Positions 11,542 through 23,532 of a stretch of DNA of 64,000 nt are shown here, in pieces; within the stretch, counting starts at the first letter, position 1, and each line of letters opens with the position of its first letter. The notes beneath the pieces are model-generated. The model was given only the letters and a program-made list of their open reading frames with translations. It was not told the DNA's origin and made no database searches. The stretch lies in contig CP136065.1 in the NCBI GenBank assembly GCA_032622095.1, positions 42,259,503-42,323,502 of the forward strand, in the 5' to 3' direction. Both the position numbers and the translations under genes were made by a program. Source of the DNA: Siphonodentalium dalli (taxonomy: Eukaryota > Mollusca > Scaphopoda > Gadilida > Siphonodentaliidae).

Positions 11542-13470
11542 TCATATGGAACTGTAAAAAATAATTCCTGAACCATCACAAAACCGACAATAGAATGACT
11601 TCCGATGTAACAGTTCCTGCATAGCACTTTGTAGAAATGGGTTAATTCCAATCCGTCTTCTTCTATGTTCTTGAACGTGTTCTCGGTTGATCTCGAGTTA
11701 GGGATGTTGCAATGGGGTTCCAACTGGGGTGAGACCATAAAATTTTCAACTATATAGGATTTGGTCTAATAAAATTTCCAACTATATAGGATTTGGTTTT
11801 GAGTAATGCAAAATTTCAATATTGGCTTAATGGCTTAATAAGTTGGGTTTCTATGTGTTCTTTTTAAGAGTATGATCTGTGTAAATAAAGACACTAGTAA
11901 CAAGAATGACATAGCATTGATCCATGTTTTATGTATTGAGTATTGTGCCTGTAGTACATTATACATTATATTAATCAGAATATACTTTAGGAACGAATAC
12001 GTGTTTAAATATGTATTCAAATTCCAAGACGGCACACGTTATAACTCACACAATGATAACAAGTATGCATGCTGACTGATTGTTTTATTGTTAAAGCTTA
12101 AAGTTAAAGAAATACACGGATGTCTGACAGTACTGATAGACTAGTGACAATGAATCTATGGTTGGTAAAACATACCAGTCTTAACTTGAAGGAAATGCTT
12201 TGCTTTCAATTGCATATACGTGTTCAGGTAATGAGTATTAGTGGAATTGATTTACTCAATGACTGTGTATTAACTTGTAATATTGACATTACATTGCTAA
12301 CTTGCAGGACAAATTTAAATAAACTGATTAATATACTGCTATGAGAGGAACTAAATATATAAGTATAAGTACAACTATTGGAATTTGAGTCATGAAATTT
12401 CCAACTATTGAAAATTATGGTCCTCATTGTGGGGTGAGACACACCCACACCCCATGTCGTTACGTTCCTGTCTCGAGTGTTAGAATTGTGAGCAGATGCG
12501 AATGGATCTTTCCGCACATATTCACTAGTGGGAGGATCGAGCATACGGTTGCTAGGAGACAAGGTGTATGCAGAAATATTTTAACTTATCAGCGCTCGCC
12601 ATTATGCAATAGCTATATGGAACAGGTTCCTTTATGCGCTTCGTGCACATTTTGATATTTAAAAAACTAAAATTCTTCAGATTGAGCCACTTGCTCAATT
12701 TAACATTCAACAAAGTTAAGTAAAACAATATTTATATATAAACCCGTCGGGGTACCCGAGGCATCACACCAAATCTTATTAAAATCAGTCCAATGGTCAC
12801 GTCTGGGAGCAAAATCGCGACCAAAAAAACCAGACAGACATAACATACTCGGTAATATATATCGATACACCAGAGAACAAACATTCATGAGTCTCCGTCG
12901 TGGAAATTCCTTGTTCGTGACCTTTACTCCCCACAAAATGGGAAGTGAAAACTCAAATCAGCGAACTGATGTTACGATATGAGGCCCCCACCCCACCCCC
13001 ATGGAATACGGAATACCACTTAACACAGAGGTTGGAATACGGAATACCAGTTAACAGCCATATGGAATACATAAAAATATATGAAAACTTCATTTTTTGG
13101 AAGGTCGGCGTACGAATACCGGTATTTTTGGAATACCGAATACCTCCTAACAAAGGGGTCGGAATACGGCGTACCTCATAACAGGGCATGGAATACGGCG
13201 TACGAAAAAGGGGGTTGGGGGCCTCCGATATGCTTATGTCCACAGGTGCCCAGAACAAAAAAATACCCCACCCCAATAATACTTAATCCTGTAGGATTAT
13301 TTATTATTGGGGTGTGTCAATTATTGTTTGGAGACCTGTGATTGTGTCTGTTCCTGATGTTCACATCCCAAAGAACAGGTTGACCTTGCTCACGAGAATA
13401 GAAGAACACCGATTCGAATACGCCCAATGGTAGTTAAAACATAAGAGAACAGAGCCTAGCTACATGAAGT
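11542..13470. other. Non-coding part of block A
   Basis: Bases 11770-13470 run parallel to 30860-32330 in block B with many small indels. At 13000-13200 there are degenerate repeats of GGAATACGGAATACC that B lacks. ORFs here are not preserved between A and B, so I annotate no gene. Confidence 0.5.
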
Positions 13471-14520
13471 TCTAATTATTTTAGACTCACGAACAAGCTT
13501 CGCCAAAGTGACGGTCAAACGATCTACTTCTAGTTCTGGCAAGTTACATAGCTTCCTGATTCTACCCACATGACTTACCAACTAGAGGAATCCGAAAGCA
13601 CAATCCAAAATCTAATCTGAGTCATTCCTAAATATAGCTCCGTCCGATAACGAAACGAAACTCATAAGCTGGGACGATTCGGGGAATTCCCGATGAATTT
13701 CCCGGGTGAATTTCCGTATTTCCGAATTGCCAACAAAGAGCCCAAATACAAAATAAATACACGTATCGTCACATGTCGCAGTGCTATGTACCTACATGAA
13801 CATTAATTATTGTTGACAAAGCGAAGGGCAACACATCGCGCTAACTCTATTTCATGTACACAATTCTGGGGCGTGGCATAGATAATAATACTATATACAA
13901 TGTCCAGCCTATTCTGTTATGTACAGCTTACATGTAAATATCTAAGGCCTTTAAATCGTGCGCTGTACTTCTTCCTCAATAGGTTGAGAAGTACCTGGAA
14001 ATATGTTGCCTGATACTCACGTTTTGTTTGATAGTTAATCTGTTTCGTCGAGTAACTAATTATCCATGAAAAATATGTTTGAACTTTGAACTTTCCGGAT
14101 CTGGAGGTGGACCGCTCGTCCTTTTTACCGGTAAACTTAATCGCAAAAGTTACAATTTTCGATAATACGATTGGGTATGGAAAACACATCGCGGATGACG
14201 ATAGCATTCAGCACATCATTACACGACTGTGTTTTTGTTCTGCCTATGCCACAAGTCAGCGATGTATTTTCCCAACACAATCGTATCATCGTACAGCATG
14301 CATGGGCAACTTTTGAGATTATGTTTATCGCAAAAAACACGAGCGGTCCACCATCAAAATGCAAACATATTTTCATGTGCATGTTTAGTAACTCGACGAA
14401 ACAAATTAATTATCAAACAAAACGTGAGTATCCGGCAATACAATATTCCAGAAGCTTCCCAACCTGTCGAGGAAGTAATATACTGACTACTGCGCATGTT
14501 TTTAAAAGGCATCAGATGTT
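13470..14520. repeat. Foldback/long inverted-repeat element
   Basis: The segments about 13960-14130 and 14340-14480 are inverted copies of each other. For example, CACGTTTTGTTTGATAGTTA on the left is mirrored by AATTATCAAACAAAACGTGA on the right, and CGACGAAAC occurs in both. Block B has the left arm and the central part (32330-33370). A diverged inverted copy of 13470-14200 lies at 35640-36430. No coding sequence. Confidence 0.65.
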
Positions 14521-14698
14521 TACCTGGCTGGCATAATGGCTGTAACCGTAAAACGGAGGCCCTGTATCTATGCACGTCCCTTATATGATCTTATATCACA
14601 TCAGGACTCTTAACCGAACCTTTTTCAGTGATTTGATACCAGATTATATACCTGTCGTGACGTCACTGATTGAACGATCCACCAGATCAATCTCTGCC

Positions 14699-14982
14699 AG
14701 AGTTATCTATCTTATCGATATATTCACCTCTGTCACAGTACCTACCAGAGTTATCTATCTTATCGATATATTCACCTCTGTCACAGTACCTACCAGAGTT
14801 ATCTATCTTATCGATATATTCACCTCTGCCACAGTACCTACCAGAGTTATCTATCTTATCGATATATTCACCTCTGTCACAGTACCTACCAGAGTTATCT
14901 ATCTTATCGATATATTCACCTCTGTCACAGTACCTACCAGAGTTATCTATCTTATCGATATATTCACCTCTGTCACAGTACC
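14699..14982. repeat. 48-bp minisatellite, 6 units
   Basis: The unit starts AGAGTTATCTATCTTATCGA and continues TATATTCACCTCTGTCACAG. The period is exactly 48 bp and units are nearly identical. Overlapping long ORFs are products of the stop-free 48-bp period. A single inverted piece of the unit (CTGTGACAGAGGTGAATATA) lies near 15206. Confidence 0.92.
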
Positions 14983-14989
14983 AATTATT

Positions 14990-15480
14990 ACAAGATTCTT
15001 GTAAATTCAGAGGAATGCAACTACAATTATGAGTATTGCTTTGGCATGTGAATGACTCCTGTGTGTCGTGGAGAGAACTGATGCACCGCATTAACAGTTA
15101 ATTCAATTGTTTTATACGATACGAAACTACGAGTTGTATTTTTTTGCGCAATAACTCTGTGATATTACTTGATTAATTTAGTAGCAGATATCATTTTAAT
15201 CTCAACTGTGACAGAGGTGAATATATCGTTAACTCTGGTCGTTAAGTTATGGGAATATATCGTTAATTATGGGAATATATCGTTAACTATGGCCGCCAGA
15301 CATGCAAGAAACCCATCCTAAGTAACCCAACAGAAACTCATCCGCCATTCAAAGCCTGTCTGTCTGTAGCAGTCTGAGCAATGGCAACTCGCACTGTTTC
15401 TTTGATTTTACTGTCCCGGATTGCCTGGCAAATTGTCCCACTTTGCCTAAAGGCACGGGCAGACCCAAGTACGACTGTTC
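14990..15480. other. Non-coding spacer between block A and block C1
   Basis: Contains the inverted fragment of the 48-bp unit near 15206-15240 and short repeats of GGGAATATATCGTTAA. No gene seen. Confidence 0.5.
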
Positions 15481-16198
15481 AAGTTATGGCCCGAACAAAC
15501 ATCGGACGGACCAAAAAGCCAACATTTCCATATAAACAACGTTGAATAACTCTAGAATAGAAAGCTCGAACAGAACTATTGAACCCCCCATTGAATATCG
15601 TCATATTAGTAAATATTTAAGTAAAAAATTATTGAACACGCCTTTGAATGTCATCATAGTGGTGAACATACATGCCAAATTACATTGAGATCCAAACACT
15701 GCTATTCAAGTTATGACATGAACAGACATCGTTACAGGCGGATACGGACAGACGACTGACGATATGGTATTTATGGGACTTCCAGTTTGTGGGAACTTCG
15801 ACAAGAGTTATGGGACTTCAATATCGTGTTCTTCCGAACTGCCTCTTCTGGGACTAAACCACAAAATACCAAGTTTCAAGGCGATTGAAGATCCAAAACT
15901 AATAATCACCCCGAAACCAAAAAACCAAAAACAAATGGCAAAACAAATGGCCATAACTCCGACAACTTAGGGGAAATTCGAAAGTGACGAAGCATGTGCT
16001 GGGAATTTTACCGATTTATTGGACTTTTTGAAGGTATCAAAAGATGTCCATATCAAAAGATAGCCATGGGGTTCTATATAGGACTTTTGTCTGAATTAAA
16101 TTTTAACATGCTTATGAAACATAATAATGAGACAATATACATTCAAATTGTGGGACTTTCAAAAAGTTTCATGAGCCAGAGAAAAGCCCCAAAACATA
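15480..16198. repeat. Start of duplicated block C1
   Basis: Parallels 57140-57786, for example GGAACTTCGACAAGAGTTAT at 15791 and 57359, and GACTAAACCACAAAATACCA at 15851 and 57419. Both end directly in the 28-bp minisatellite. The small ORFs (68-80 codons) differ in frame and length between copies and are not supported as genes. Confidence 0.65.
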
Positions 16199-18466
16199 CC
16201 ATTCGTAAAGACGCCCCGACGGACAGACATTCGTAAAGACGCCCCGACGGACAGCCATTCGTAAAGACGCCCCGACGGACAGACATTCTTAAAGACGTCC
16301 CGACGGACAGCCATTCGTAAAGACGCCCCGACGAACAGCCATTCGTAAAGACGCTCCGACGGACAGCCATTCTTAAAGACGTCCCGACGGACAGCCATTC
16401 GTAAAGACGCCCCGACGGACAGCCATTCGTAAAGACGCCCCGACGGACAGACATTCGTAAAGACGCCCCGACGGACAGCCATTCGTAAAGACGCCCCGAC
16501 GAACAGCCATTCGTAAAGACGCTCCGACGGACAGCCATTCGTAAAGACGCCCCGACGGACAGCCATTCGTAAAGACGCTCCGACGGACAGCCATTCGTAA
16601 AGACGCCCCGACGGACAGACATTCTTAAAGACGTCCCGACGGACAGCCATTCGTAAAGACGCCCCGACGAACAGCCATTCGTAAAGACGCTCCGACGGAC
16701 AGCCATTCTTAAAGACGTCCCGACGGACAGCCATTCGTAAAGACGCCCCGACGGACAGCCATTCGTAAAGACGCCCCGACGGACAACCATTCTTAAAGAC
16801 GCCACGACGGACAGCCATTCGTAAAGACGCCCCGACGGACAACCATTCTTAAAGACGCCATGACGGACAGCCATTCATAAAGACGCCCCGACGGACAGCC
16901 ATTCGTAAAGACGCCCCGACGGACAGACATTCGTAAAGACGCCCCGACGGACAGCCATTCGTAAAGACGCCCCGACGAACAGCCATTCGTAAAGACGCTC
17001 CGACGGACAGCCATTCGTAAAGACGCCCCGACGGAGAGCCATTCGTAAAGACGCTCCGACGGACAGCCATTCGTAAAGACGCCCCGACGGACAGCCATTC
17101 GTAAAGACGCCCCGACGGATAGCCATTCGTAAAAACGCCCCGACGGACAGCCATTCGCAAAGACGCTCCGACGGACAGCCATTCGTAAAGACGCCCCGAC
17201 GGACAGCCATTCTTAAAGACGCCACGACGGATAGCCATTCGTAAAGACGCCCTGACGGACAGCCATTCTTAAAGACGCCACGACGGACAGCCATTCGTAA
17301 AGACGCCCCGACGGACAGCCATTCTTAAAGACGCCACGACGGATAGCCATTCGTAAAGACGCCCCGACGGACAACCATTCTTAAAGACGCCACGACGGAC
17401 AGCCATTCGTAAATACGCCCCGACGGACAACCATTCTTAAAGACGCCATGACGGACAGCCATTCATAAAGACGCCCCGACGGACAACCATTCTTAAAGAC
17501 GCCATGATGGACAGCCATTCGTAAAGACGCCCCGACGGACAGCCATTCATAAAGACGCCCCGACGGACAGACATTCTTAAAGACGCCATGACGGACAGCC
17601 ATTCGTAAAGACGCCCCGACGGACAGCCATTCGTAAAGACGCCCCGATTGACAGACATTCTTAAAGACGTCCCGACGGACAGCCATTCGTAAAGACGCCC
17701 CGACGGACAGACATTCTTAAAGACGTCCCGACGGACAGCCATTCGTAAAGACGCCCCGACGAACAGCCATTCGTAAAGACGCTCCGACGGACAGCCATTC
17801 GTGAAGACGCCCCGACGGACAGCCATTCGTAAAGACGCTCCGACGGACAGCCATTCGTAAAGACGCCCCGACGGACAGCCATTCGTAAAGACGCCCCGAC
17901 GGATAGCCATTCGTAAAGACGCCCCGACGGACAGCCATTCGTAAAGACGCTCCGACGGACAGCCATTCGTAAAGACGCCCCGACGGACAGCCATTCTTAA
18001 AGACGCCACGACGGATAGCCATTCGTAAAGACGCCCCGACGGACAGCCATTCTTAAAGACGCCACGACGGATAGCCATTCGTAAAGACGCCCCGACGGAC
18101 AACCATTCTTAAAGACGCCACGACGGACAGCCATTCGTAAAGACGCCCCGACGGACAGCCATTCTTAAAGACGCCACGACGGACAGCCATTCGTAAAGAC
18201 GCCCCGACGGACAGCCATTCTTAAAGACGCCACGACGGATAGCCATTCGTAAAGACGCCCCGACGGACAACCATTCTTAAAGACGCCACGACGGACAGCC
18301 ATTCGTAAAGACGCCCCGACGGACAACCATTCTTAAAGACGCCATGACGGACAGCCATTCATAAAGACGCCCCGACGGACAACCATTCTTAAAGACGCCA
18401 TGACGGACAGCCATTCGTAAAGACGCCCCGACGGACAGCCATTCATAAAGACGCCCCGACGGACAG
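16199..18466. repeat. 28-bp minisatellite, exactly 81 units
   Basis: Consensus: GCCATTCGTAAAGACG followed by CCCCGACGGACA. The first and last CCATT are separated by 2268 bp, exactly 81 x 28, so no unit has gained or lost a base. Variant units (CTTAAAGACGTCCCG, GACGCTCCG, GACGCCACG, GACGAACA, GATAG) recur in blocks. One three-unit motif repeats at 16283 and 16619 (12 units apart) and again at 17711 (39 units later), showing higher-order amplification. The minus strand lacks stops in all three frames, which creates long Arg/Leu-rich ORFs of 28-residue period; I regard them as by-products. Block C2 has 5 units at 57787-57927. Confidence 0.95.
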
Positions 18467-18599
18467 CCATTAATGTGGTCTTTACGTGGTCGTTCTTTTG
18501 TTGTTTTTGACAGGTTTGACCACTTAAGACTTCCTCTTAACTCCTAAATTGTACGTAATAACGGGCATTAGGTGATAGTTTGTAAATAACCCACCAGGA

Positions 18600-19160
18600 G
18601 ATTGCTGACCTGCTCCGGGTGAATTATGCAGCCAATACTCACGCGATTTGATAGCGAAAGATATACAAACGTGGTTGACGATTAGATAACGATTTATATT
18701 CAATCGCAGTAACATGTGCCACGCGGGATTTGGATTGAGGTTAGGAGTATTGACTAAATAACGGAGATGTTTGAAGAAGTCTTTTAAAAGAGCGTTGGAA
18801 TGGGTTATTAATGTGGTTTAAAGAGCGTTGAAATGGGTTATTAATGTGTTTTAAAGAGCATTGGAATGGGTTATTAATGTGGTTTAAAGAGCGTTGGAAT
18901 GGGTTATTAATGTGGTTTAAAGAGCGTTGAAATGGGTTATTAATGTGTTTTAAAGAGCATTGGAATGGGTTATTAATGTGGTTTAAAGGGCATTGTAATG
19001 GGTTATTAATGTGTTTTAAAGAGAGTTTCCTAACATCTGTGTTGTAAATTCGTTCATATCATATCTCCGTTATTTAGTCAAAGCACGTTCTGGATTGAAT
19101 ATCAATCACTATATATCCGTGAACCTCGAATAAGTATCTTTCGCTATCGAATCGTGTGCG
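18600..19160. mobile_element. Long-TIR foldback element with an internal 33-bp minisatellite (C1 copy)
   Basis: The left arm (GGTGAATTATGCAGCC near 18619 through GACTAAATAACGGAGAT at 18751) is mirrored by the right arm (ATCTCCGTTATTTAGTC at 19063 through GGAATTATGCC). Between them are 7 units of a 33-bp repeat containing GGAATGGGTTATTAATGTGG (18787-19020). C2 has the equivalent at 58340-58900 with only two diverged units. A fragment of the family is at 51295-51450. No ORF. Confidence 0.7.
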
Positions 19161-19268
19161 TATATATACTAGGTGGAATTATGCCACTTCGTGTGGGGGA
19201 AGCGTTGTAAGCTTATACGGGAATATTGTGGAACCAGCGACTCTGCCTGAAAATTACACACCTCTGTG

Positions 19269-19530
19269 TTAACCCTTTCTTTACAAATTAGTTATTGGAA
19301 ATGTTCAGATAATAAGTTCATCAAACAGTTTGTTGAACTTATTTTGCCTGAACATTTATTTTCAATCAATAGGTATATTTTTCCCATCTCCCGAACTTTT
19401 GTCTTTTGTGTGTCTGCCTGTCGTCTGCTTATATTTCCTGAACATCCCGCCAAGATGAATAATAAGCTATTCCAACGTATACTGGTATATGTATGTAACT
19501 GGTGGGTGACGGGTAATGAAAAGGTTACAC
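19269..19530. mobile_element. piggyBac-type MITE (C1 copy)
   Basis: Begins TTAACCCTTTCTTTACAAA and ends in the degenerate inverse GGTAATGAAAAGGTTA. Internally it shares GTCGTCTGCTTATATTTCCT and a GTTGAACTTATT motif with the MITEs next to the three TRIM-like genes, but its outer flank differs, so it is an independent insertion. The C2 counterpart is 58984-59233, and a decayed inverted relative is at 20790-21010. Confidence 0.65.
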
Positions 19531-19716
19531 TTCTCTTCAGATTTAATAAATCCGATTAAAATGCGCTCTTGAAATTGAAATATCGAAATGCTATAAAACC
19601 TGGACTAAAACCAAATTAGGTTATACACAACCATTACTTTAAAATTGTTTTCTCTTTGTCGTTTTGAAAAAAAAGAGTAATTTTTCGTGTTTGAAGATGA
19701 CAGCATACCAGAGCCT

Positions 19717-20115
19717 TTAAAGGTACTCAATCCGAACAGAGGGTCCCCATCTCAACAGATTCCAACAACAACAATCCGATCAGAGGGTCCTATATTACTG
19801 TTTCTTTGGCTTTGGGGGTAAAAAATATTTGATTCGAGTCGAGGAACCCATCAAACAAAGCTCAGAGTTATTAGATATTGATTTTTGAAATTTGTTATTT
19901 ACTCGAGATGAGTACTAATAATTGCCTTCAACTGCCGTAATCTGCTCGGGGTGTGTACTAATAATTGCCGTAAATTTCGTATCCAGCTCGAGATTTGTAC
20001 ACCAAAACTCTATTCAAACAGACAAGGATGGATAACTCTAAAATCAAGTGGTAATAATAACGCAATTTTGACTGAGATCTGGGCCAGAAAGTATTCCCGT
20101 ATTGAGTACCTTTAA
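19717..20115. mobile_element. TTAA-flanked MITE (AGGTACTCAAT family), C1 copy
   Basis: Left end TTAAAGGTACTCAATCCGA; right end ATTGAGTACCTTTAA: inverted 15-bp termini with TTAA on both sides. The interior includes TATTTGATTCGAGTCGAGGA. Related copies are at 43332-43784 and 59623-60050. Non-coding. Confidence 0.8.
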
Positions 20116-20153
20116 TATGAAATATTTTGATTGAAAAACATTCAGCGGTATTC

Positions 20154-20415
20154 ATGTATTTACATTATATGTAGCATGTATTTACATTATATGTAGCATG
20201 TATTTACATTATATGTAGCATGTATTTACATTATATGTAGCATGTATTTACATTATATGTAGCATGTATTTACATTATATGTAGCATGTATTTACATTAT
20301 ATGTAGCATGTATTTACATTATATGTAGCATGTATTTACATTACATGTAGCATGTATTTACATTATATGTAGCATGTATTTACATACATGTAGCATGTAT
20401 TTACATACATGTAGC
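20154..20415. repeat. 22-bp minisatellite, about 12 units
   Basis: Unit ATGTATTTACATTATATGTAGC (22 bp), quoted here as ATGTATTTACATTATATG plus TAGC; the last two units are 1 bp shorter (ACATACATGT). Very homogeneous. It directly follows the MITE that ends block C1. Confidence 0.92.
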
Positions 20416-20549
20416 ATATATATAAACGGCGAATAATTGACATCGAGTTAGTATTCCCTTAATCTAATTGTATTATCGTTTTCACGCCTTATTTACATCT
20501 GGAATATGCACAATGGTGTGCCGACAAGTTTTTTTGTGTGTATCACACG

Positions 20550-20580
20550 CCCCCCCCCCCCCCCCCCCACCCCACCCCCT
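20550..20580. repeat. Poly-C tract (19 C) with flanking C-rich runs
   Basis: An uninterrupted C run followed by CACCCCACCCCC. The minus strand could form a G-quadruplex. Length is likely variable and prone to sequencing error. Confidence 0.8.
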
Positions 20581-20789
20581 GTCCCTCACACCACCACTAT
20601 GGTCAATTTGTTCAACCTTTAGAAATTTCATACCTAACACAACATTAGTTGTAAATTTCACACAAATAGGTTTTTAGACCAACAGTCTCATATTTTTCTA
20701 CTTGTGGACTGAAATGGCCATCATATGGGCATTGTCCAACCTTATACATGGGAGGCAGGTTTGAAATATCCAACAGTTGATGTCAATCT

Positions 20790-21010
20790 AGATGCATTAC
20801 ATTGTGGCTTTTCGCATTAAGCTCATTCATCCAATGGCTTATTATTATCGGGAGTGAAGTTCATGAAATATAAGCAGACGACAGGCAAACAAACAAAAAT
20901 ACAAGTGCAGAAGATGGGAAGAATAATCACATTGATTAAAAGTTAAATGTACAGGTGATAAGTTCAACAAACATGGCCGTTTGTTGAACTTATTATTGTT
21001 TGAACATATC
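20790..21010. mobile_element. Decayed inverted relative of the piggyBac-type MITE
   Basis: In reverse orientation it carries the motifs of the 19269 element: AAATATAAGCAGACGACAGG and AACAAACATGGCCGTTTGTT. The ends are degraded. No gene lies beside it. Confidence 0.5.
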
Positions 21011-21079
21011 CTATGAGAACTACAATAACCAGTGAATATTTAGTATAGATAGGGTTTTTACACACATAAGATGTGTATA

Positions 21080-21382
21080 ATTTTTAAGCGCAGTCGTTGA
21101 TTCCATTCAAAACGAATGTTGAAGTTGAGAGCAAAGTATGACGTACATGCAGAGTATAATTTTGAAGCGCAGTCATGGGTTCCATTCAAAACGAATGTTG
21201 AAGTTGAGAGCAAAGTATGACGTACATGCAGAGTATAATTTTTAAGCGCAGTCATGGGTTCCATTCAAAACGAATGTTGAAGTTCAGAGCAAAGTATGAC
21301 GTACATGCAGAGTATAATTTTTAAGCGCAGTCATGGGTTCCATTCAAAACGAATGTTGAAGTTAAGAGCAAAATATGACGTA
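21080..21382. repeat. 79-bp tandem repeat, 4 units
   Basis: GCGCAGTC recurs at 21088, 21167, 21246 and 21325, a constant 79-bp spacing. The unit contains CCATTCAAAACGAATGTTGA and TATGACGTACATGCAGAGTA. A fifth diverged unit stands alone at 22045-22125, separated by the insertion at 21383-22044. Confidence 0.9.
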
Positions 21383-22044
21383 TTATTATTATTATTATTA
21401 TATTTACATTTAAAAACGCATTAGACAGTAAATTAGTTTCAATGCGCTTTACAATAGAAATACATGTACAGTTTAAAACAAAGAGATAACACAATATGGA
21501 TACTAAAATATATAATGAGTTTAAAAGAGGCCAAGGAGAATTAAAATACTACCTAAATACAGATACGTACACAGCTAAAAAAAAAAAAAAAGTAACAAAT
21601 CACGAATATGGAATATATGAAAAATTAGTCAATCGAAAATAAGTGCGAATATTGTCAATTTGGCAACTGAAAACATTGACGAAACAGATATGTTTTTAGC
21701 AAAACTTTTTAAAACTTTGAACAGAGTGACAGCGCCTGGTGTTCATTGGCAGTTTTTCCACAGCGCGATGGACACTTCCTGGAAACATAACTTTCCATGC
21801 TTATTGTTCGGTTTGCCGCCAATAGTATTCAGGTGGAATCCGGTGGTGTTGGACCGAGTTTTTCCTCCCGATCTCACTTGAAACATGTCCGTGATATAAT
21901 CAGGTGATTCCATGTGGAGAGATTGGAACACAATTACAGCACATTTAAACTGAATCCTAAATCTGAATGTCATGATGTGCTCTTGGATTAAAAATTGGGT
22001 TATATGATCATATTTACATTTATTATTCATTAAGCGAACACAAG
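21383..22044. mobile_element. ~660-bp insertion splitting the 79-bp array, possible retroposon
   Basis: Begins with a (TTA)n tract. Then comes a stretch with GCGCTTTACAATAGAAATAC, a wording I associate with the ends of some invertebrate SINEs (from memory, low certainty). An A-rich run of 13 A lies near 21579. The array resumes at CGTACATGCAGAG, and CGTA/GTA on both sides may be a short target duplication. The 73-codon ORF at 21660 is unrecognised. Class unresolved. Confidence 0.4.
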
Positions 22045-22125
22045 CGTACATGCAGAGTATAATTTTAAGGCGCAGTCAATGGGTTCCATTCAAAATTAAT
22101 GTTGAAGTTTAGACCAATTTATGAC
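22045..22125. repeat. Fifth, isolated unit of the 79-bp repeat
   Basis: Contains TACATGCAGAGTATAATTTT and GGCGCAGTCAATGGGTTCCA with several substitutions relative to the main array. Confidence 0.75.
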
Positions 22126-22420
22126 GTAAAAGTAAGTACATACACATGTACCTGCAAGGCCCTGGCATCGCTCTGCCAACATTGAACCACACCATTAGAC
22201 TCGCGGGATGTCTATAGATGTATAATTATATCTAATTTGATATTAATTGGCGATAAACATTTTCATCCTGCATGGTATGCTGGTGCCCTCTTGTGACCAA
22301 CCATTGACCCATCGCCGCATTTAAACCCATGCAAACCATTAAATATTCCATGAATATATTATGATTATGTAAGTTTGGTGAAAATCGGCGAAACAATTTA
22401 GTTCATGCACTTTTTGTGTT

Positions 22421-22466
22421 CCCTCCCCTCCCCTCCCCTCCCCTTCACTCCCCTCCCCTCCCCTTC
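22421..22466. repeat. CCCCT-type repeat, G-quadruplex-capable on the minus strand
   Basis: At least eight runs of three or four C are separated by single T (or TTCACT). The complementary strand meets the usual G-quadruplex pattern of four or more G-runs with short loops. Confidence 0.8.
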
Positions 22467-22479
22467 ACTATCAAATTTA

Positions 22480-23480
22480 GTACCCATCTATCTTTGACCC
22501 AAGCGGCACCAATTTGACGCCTTTAAACCACACGATTAGATTCCTCGTATATGACGTGGAGAAGAATACGTATCAATTTTGTGGTAATCGATGGAGATGA
22601 CTATATATAAGTTTGGTTGATATCGGCAATATGAAATGTATTGCCCCTCCACATCGCTGACCCAAACGCCTTTAAACCACACGATTATATTACTCGTATC
22701 CCCGAAGAAGAATATGTATAAATTCGGTGGAAATCAGCACAGATCCCCTTGTGCAACAACCCCACCATGAGTACCCACCTAATACCTTGATACAAGATTT
22801 GTACCTATCGGACCAAAATATGGAGCATAGACTCACTTAATTGCGATCAAAATTCATCTCAAAGTCCCTGTGATTGAGAAAATGCCACATAACCATTTCT
22901 TTAGACCATATTCGCACCTTTAATTTGATGTATTTGCCGCATCGATGCATGGAAGATCAACAAATATATATATGACATATATAATTATGTACACACATTC
23001 GAAACTGGACAAACCCTTGAACAGATTCCCATCAAATATAGATAGCACTGCAGAATTCCACTTGTCACAATGATTCACCATGTGTGCTCCTGTATGTGTG
23101 TGACCTCTGCAGAGTAAATTATGCAGTTCCTGCTATGCTTATATTCATGGTAGTTATCATAGTGCAGTCGCACAGGAAACCTGTGGAAATCAGCATTAAA
23201 ATTATGTTTGTAAATGTTGGTGCCCCTCCCCCAATCTGACTCGAACGGCGCCACTTTTGGCATCTTTAAACCAGCAGTTAGATTCATCATATCACGGAGA
23301 TGATTATAAGTTTGGTGGAAATCAGCGACAATACCATCGATTATGTCCCCCCCCCCCCCCTTCTGCCCCGGATACCACCAGCGTCACTTTAGAAAATTTA
23401 AACCTCAACCAATATCTTACTGATGAAAACGTTACCAATGTTAGACCCCTTGAGGCCATCTAGATGGTCCCCCATTAATT
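22480..23480. repeat. Dispersed repeat, opposite orientation to 6085-7100
   Basis: Contains several diverged copies of TTTAAACCACACGATTAGAT and, near 23395-23510, the inverse of the 6085 unit (for example GGCCATCTAGATGG and TTCTTATAGAACACAGCCAG). A run of 14 C lies at 23347-23360. No coding sequence is supported. Confidence 0.5.
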
Positions 23481-23532
23481 CTTATAGAACACAGCCAGAC
23501 ATGCAGACATTCACAAATATATAGAGGATATC

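Noticed and set aside
14570..15091. ORFs of 120-144 codons on both strands
   Set aside because: Six copies of a 48-bp unit open in several frames; no unique protein sequence of note flanks them.
16143..18102. Several overlapping minus-strand ORFs of 100-243 codons rich in Arg, Leu and Val
   Set aside because: They arise because the 28-bp minisatellite lacks stops in all three minus-strand frames. The same repeat text appears in every frame, and the paralogous locus has only five units.
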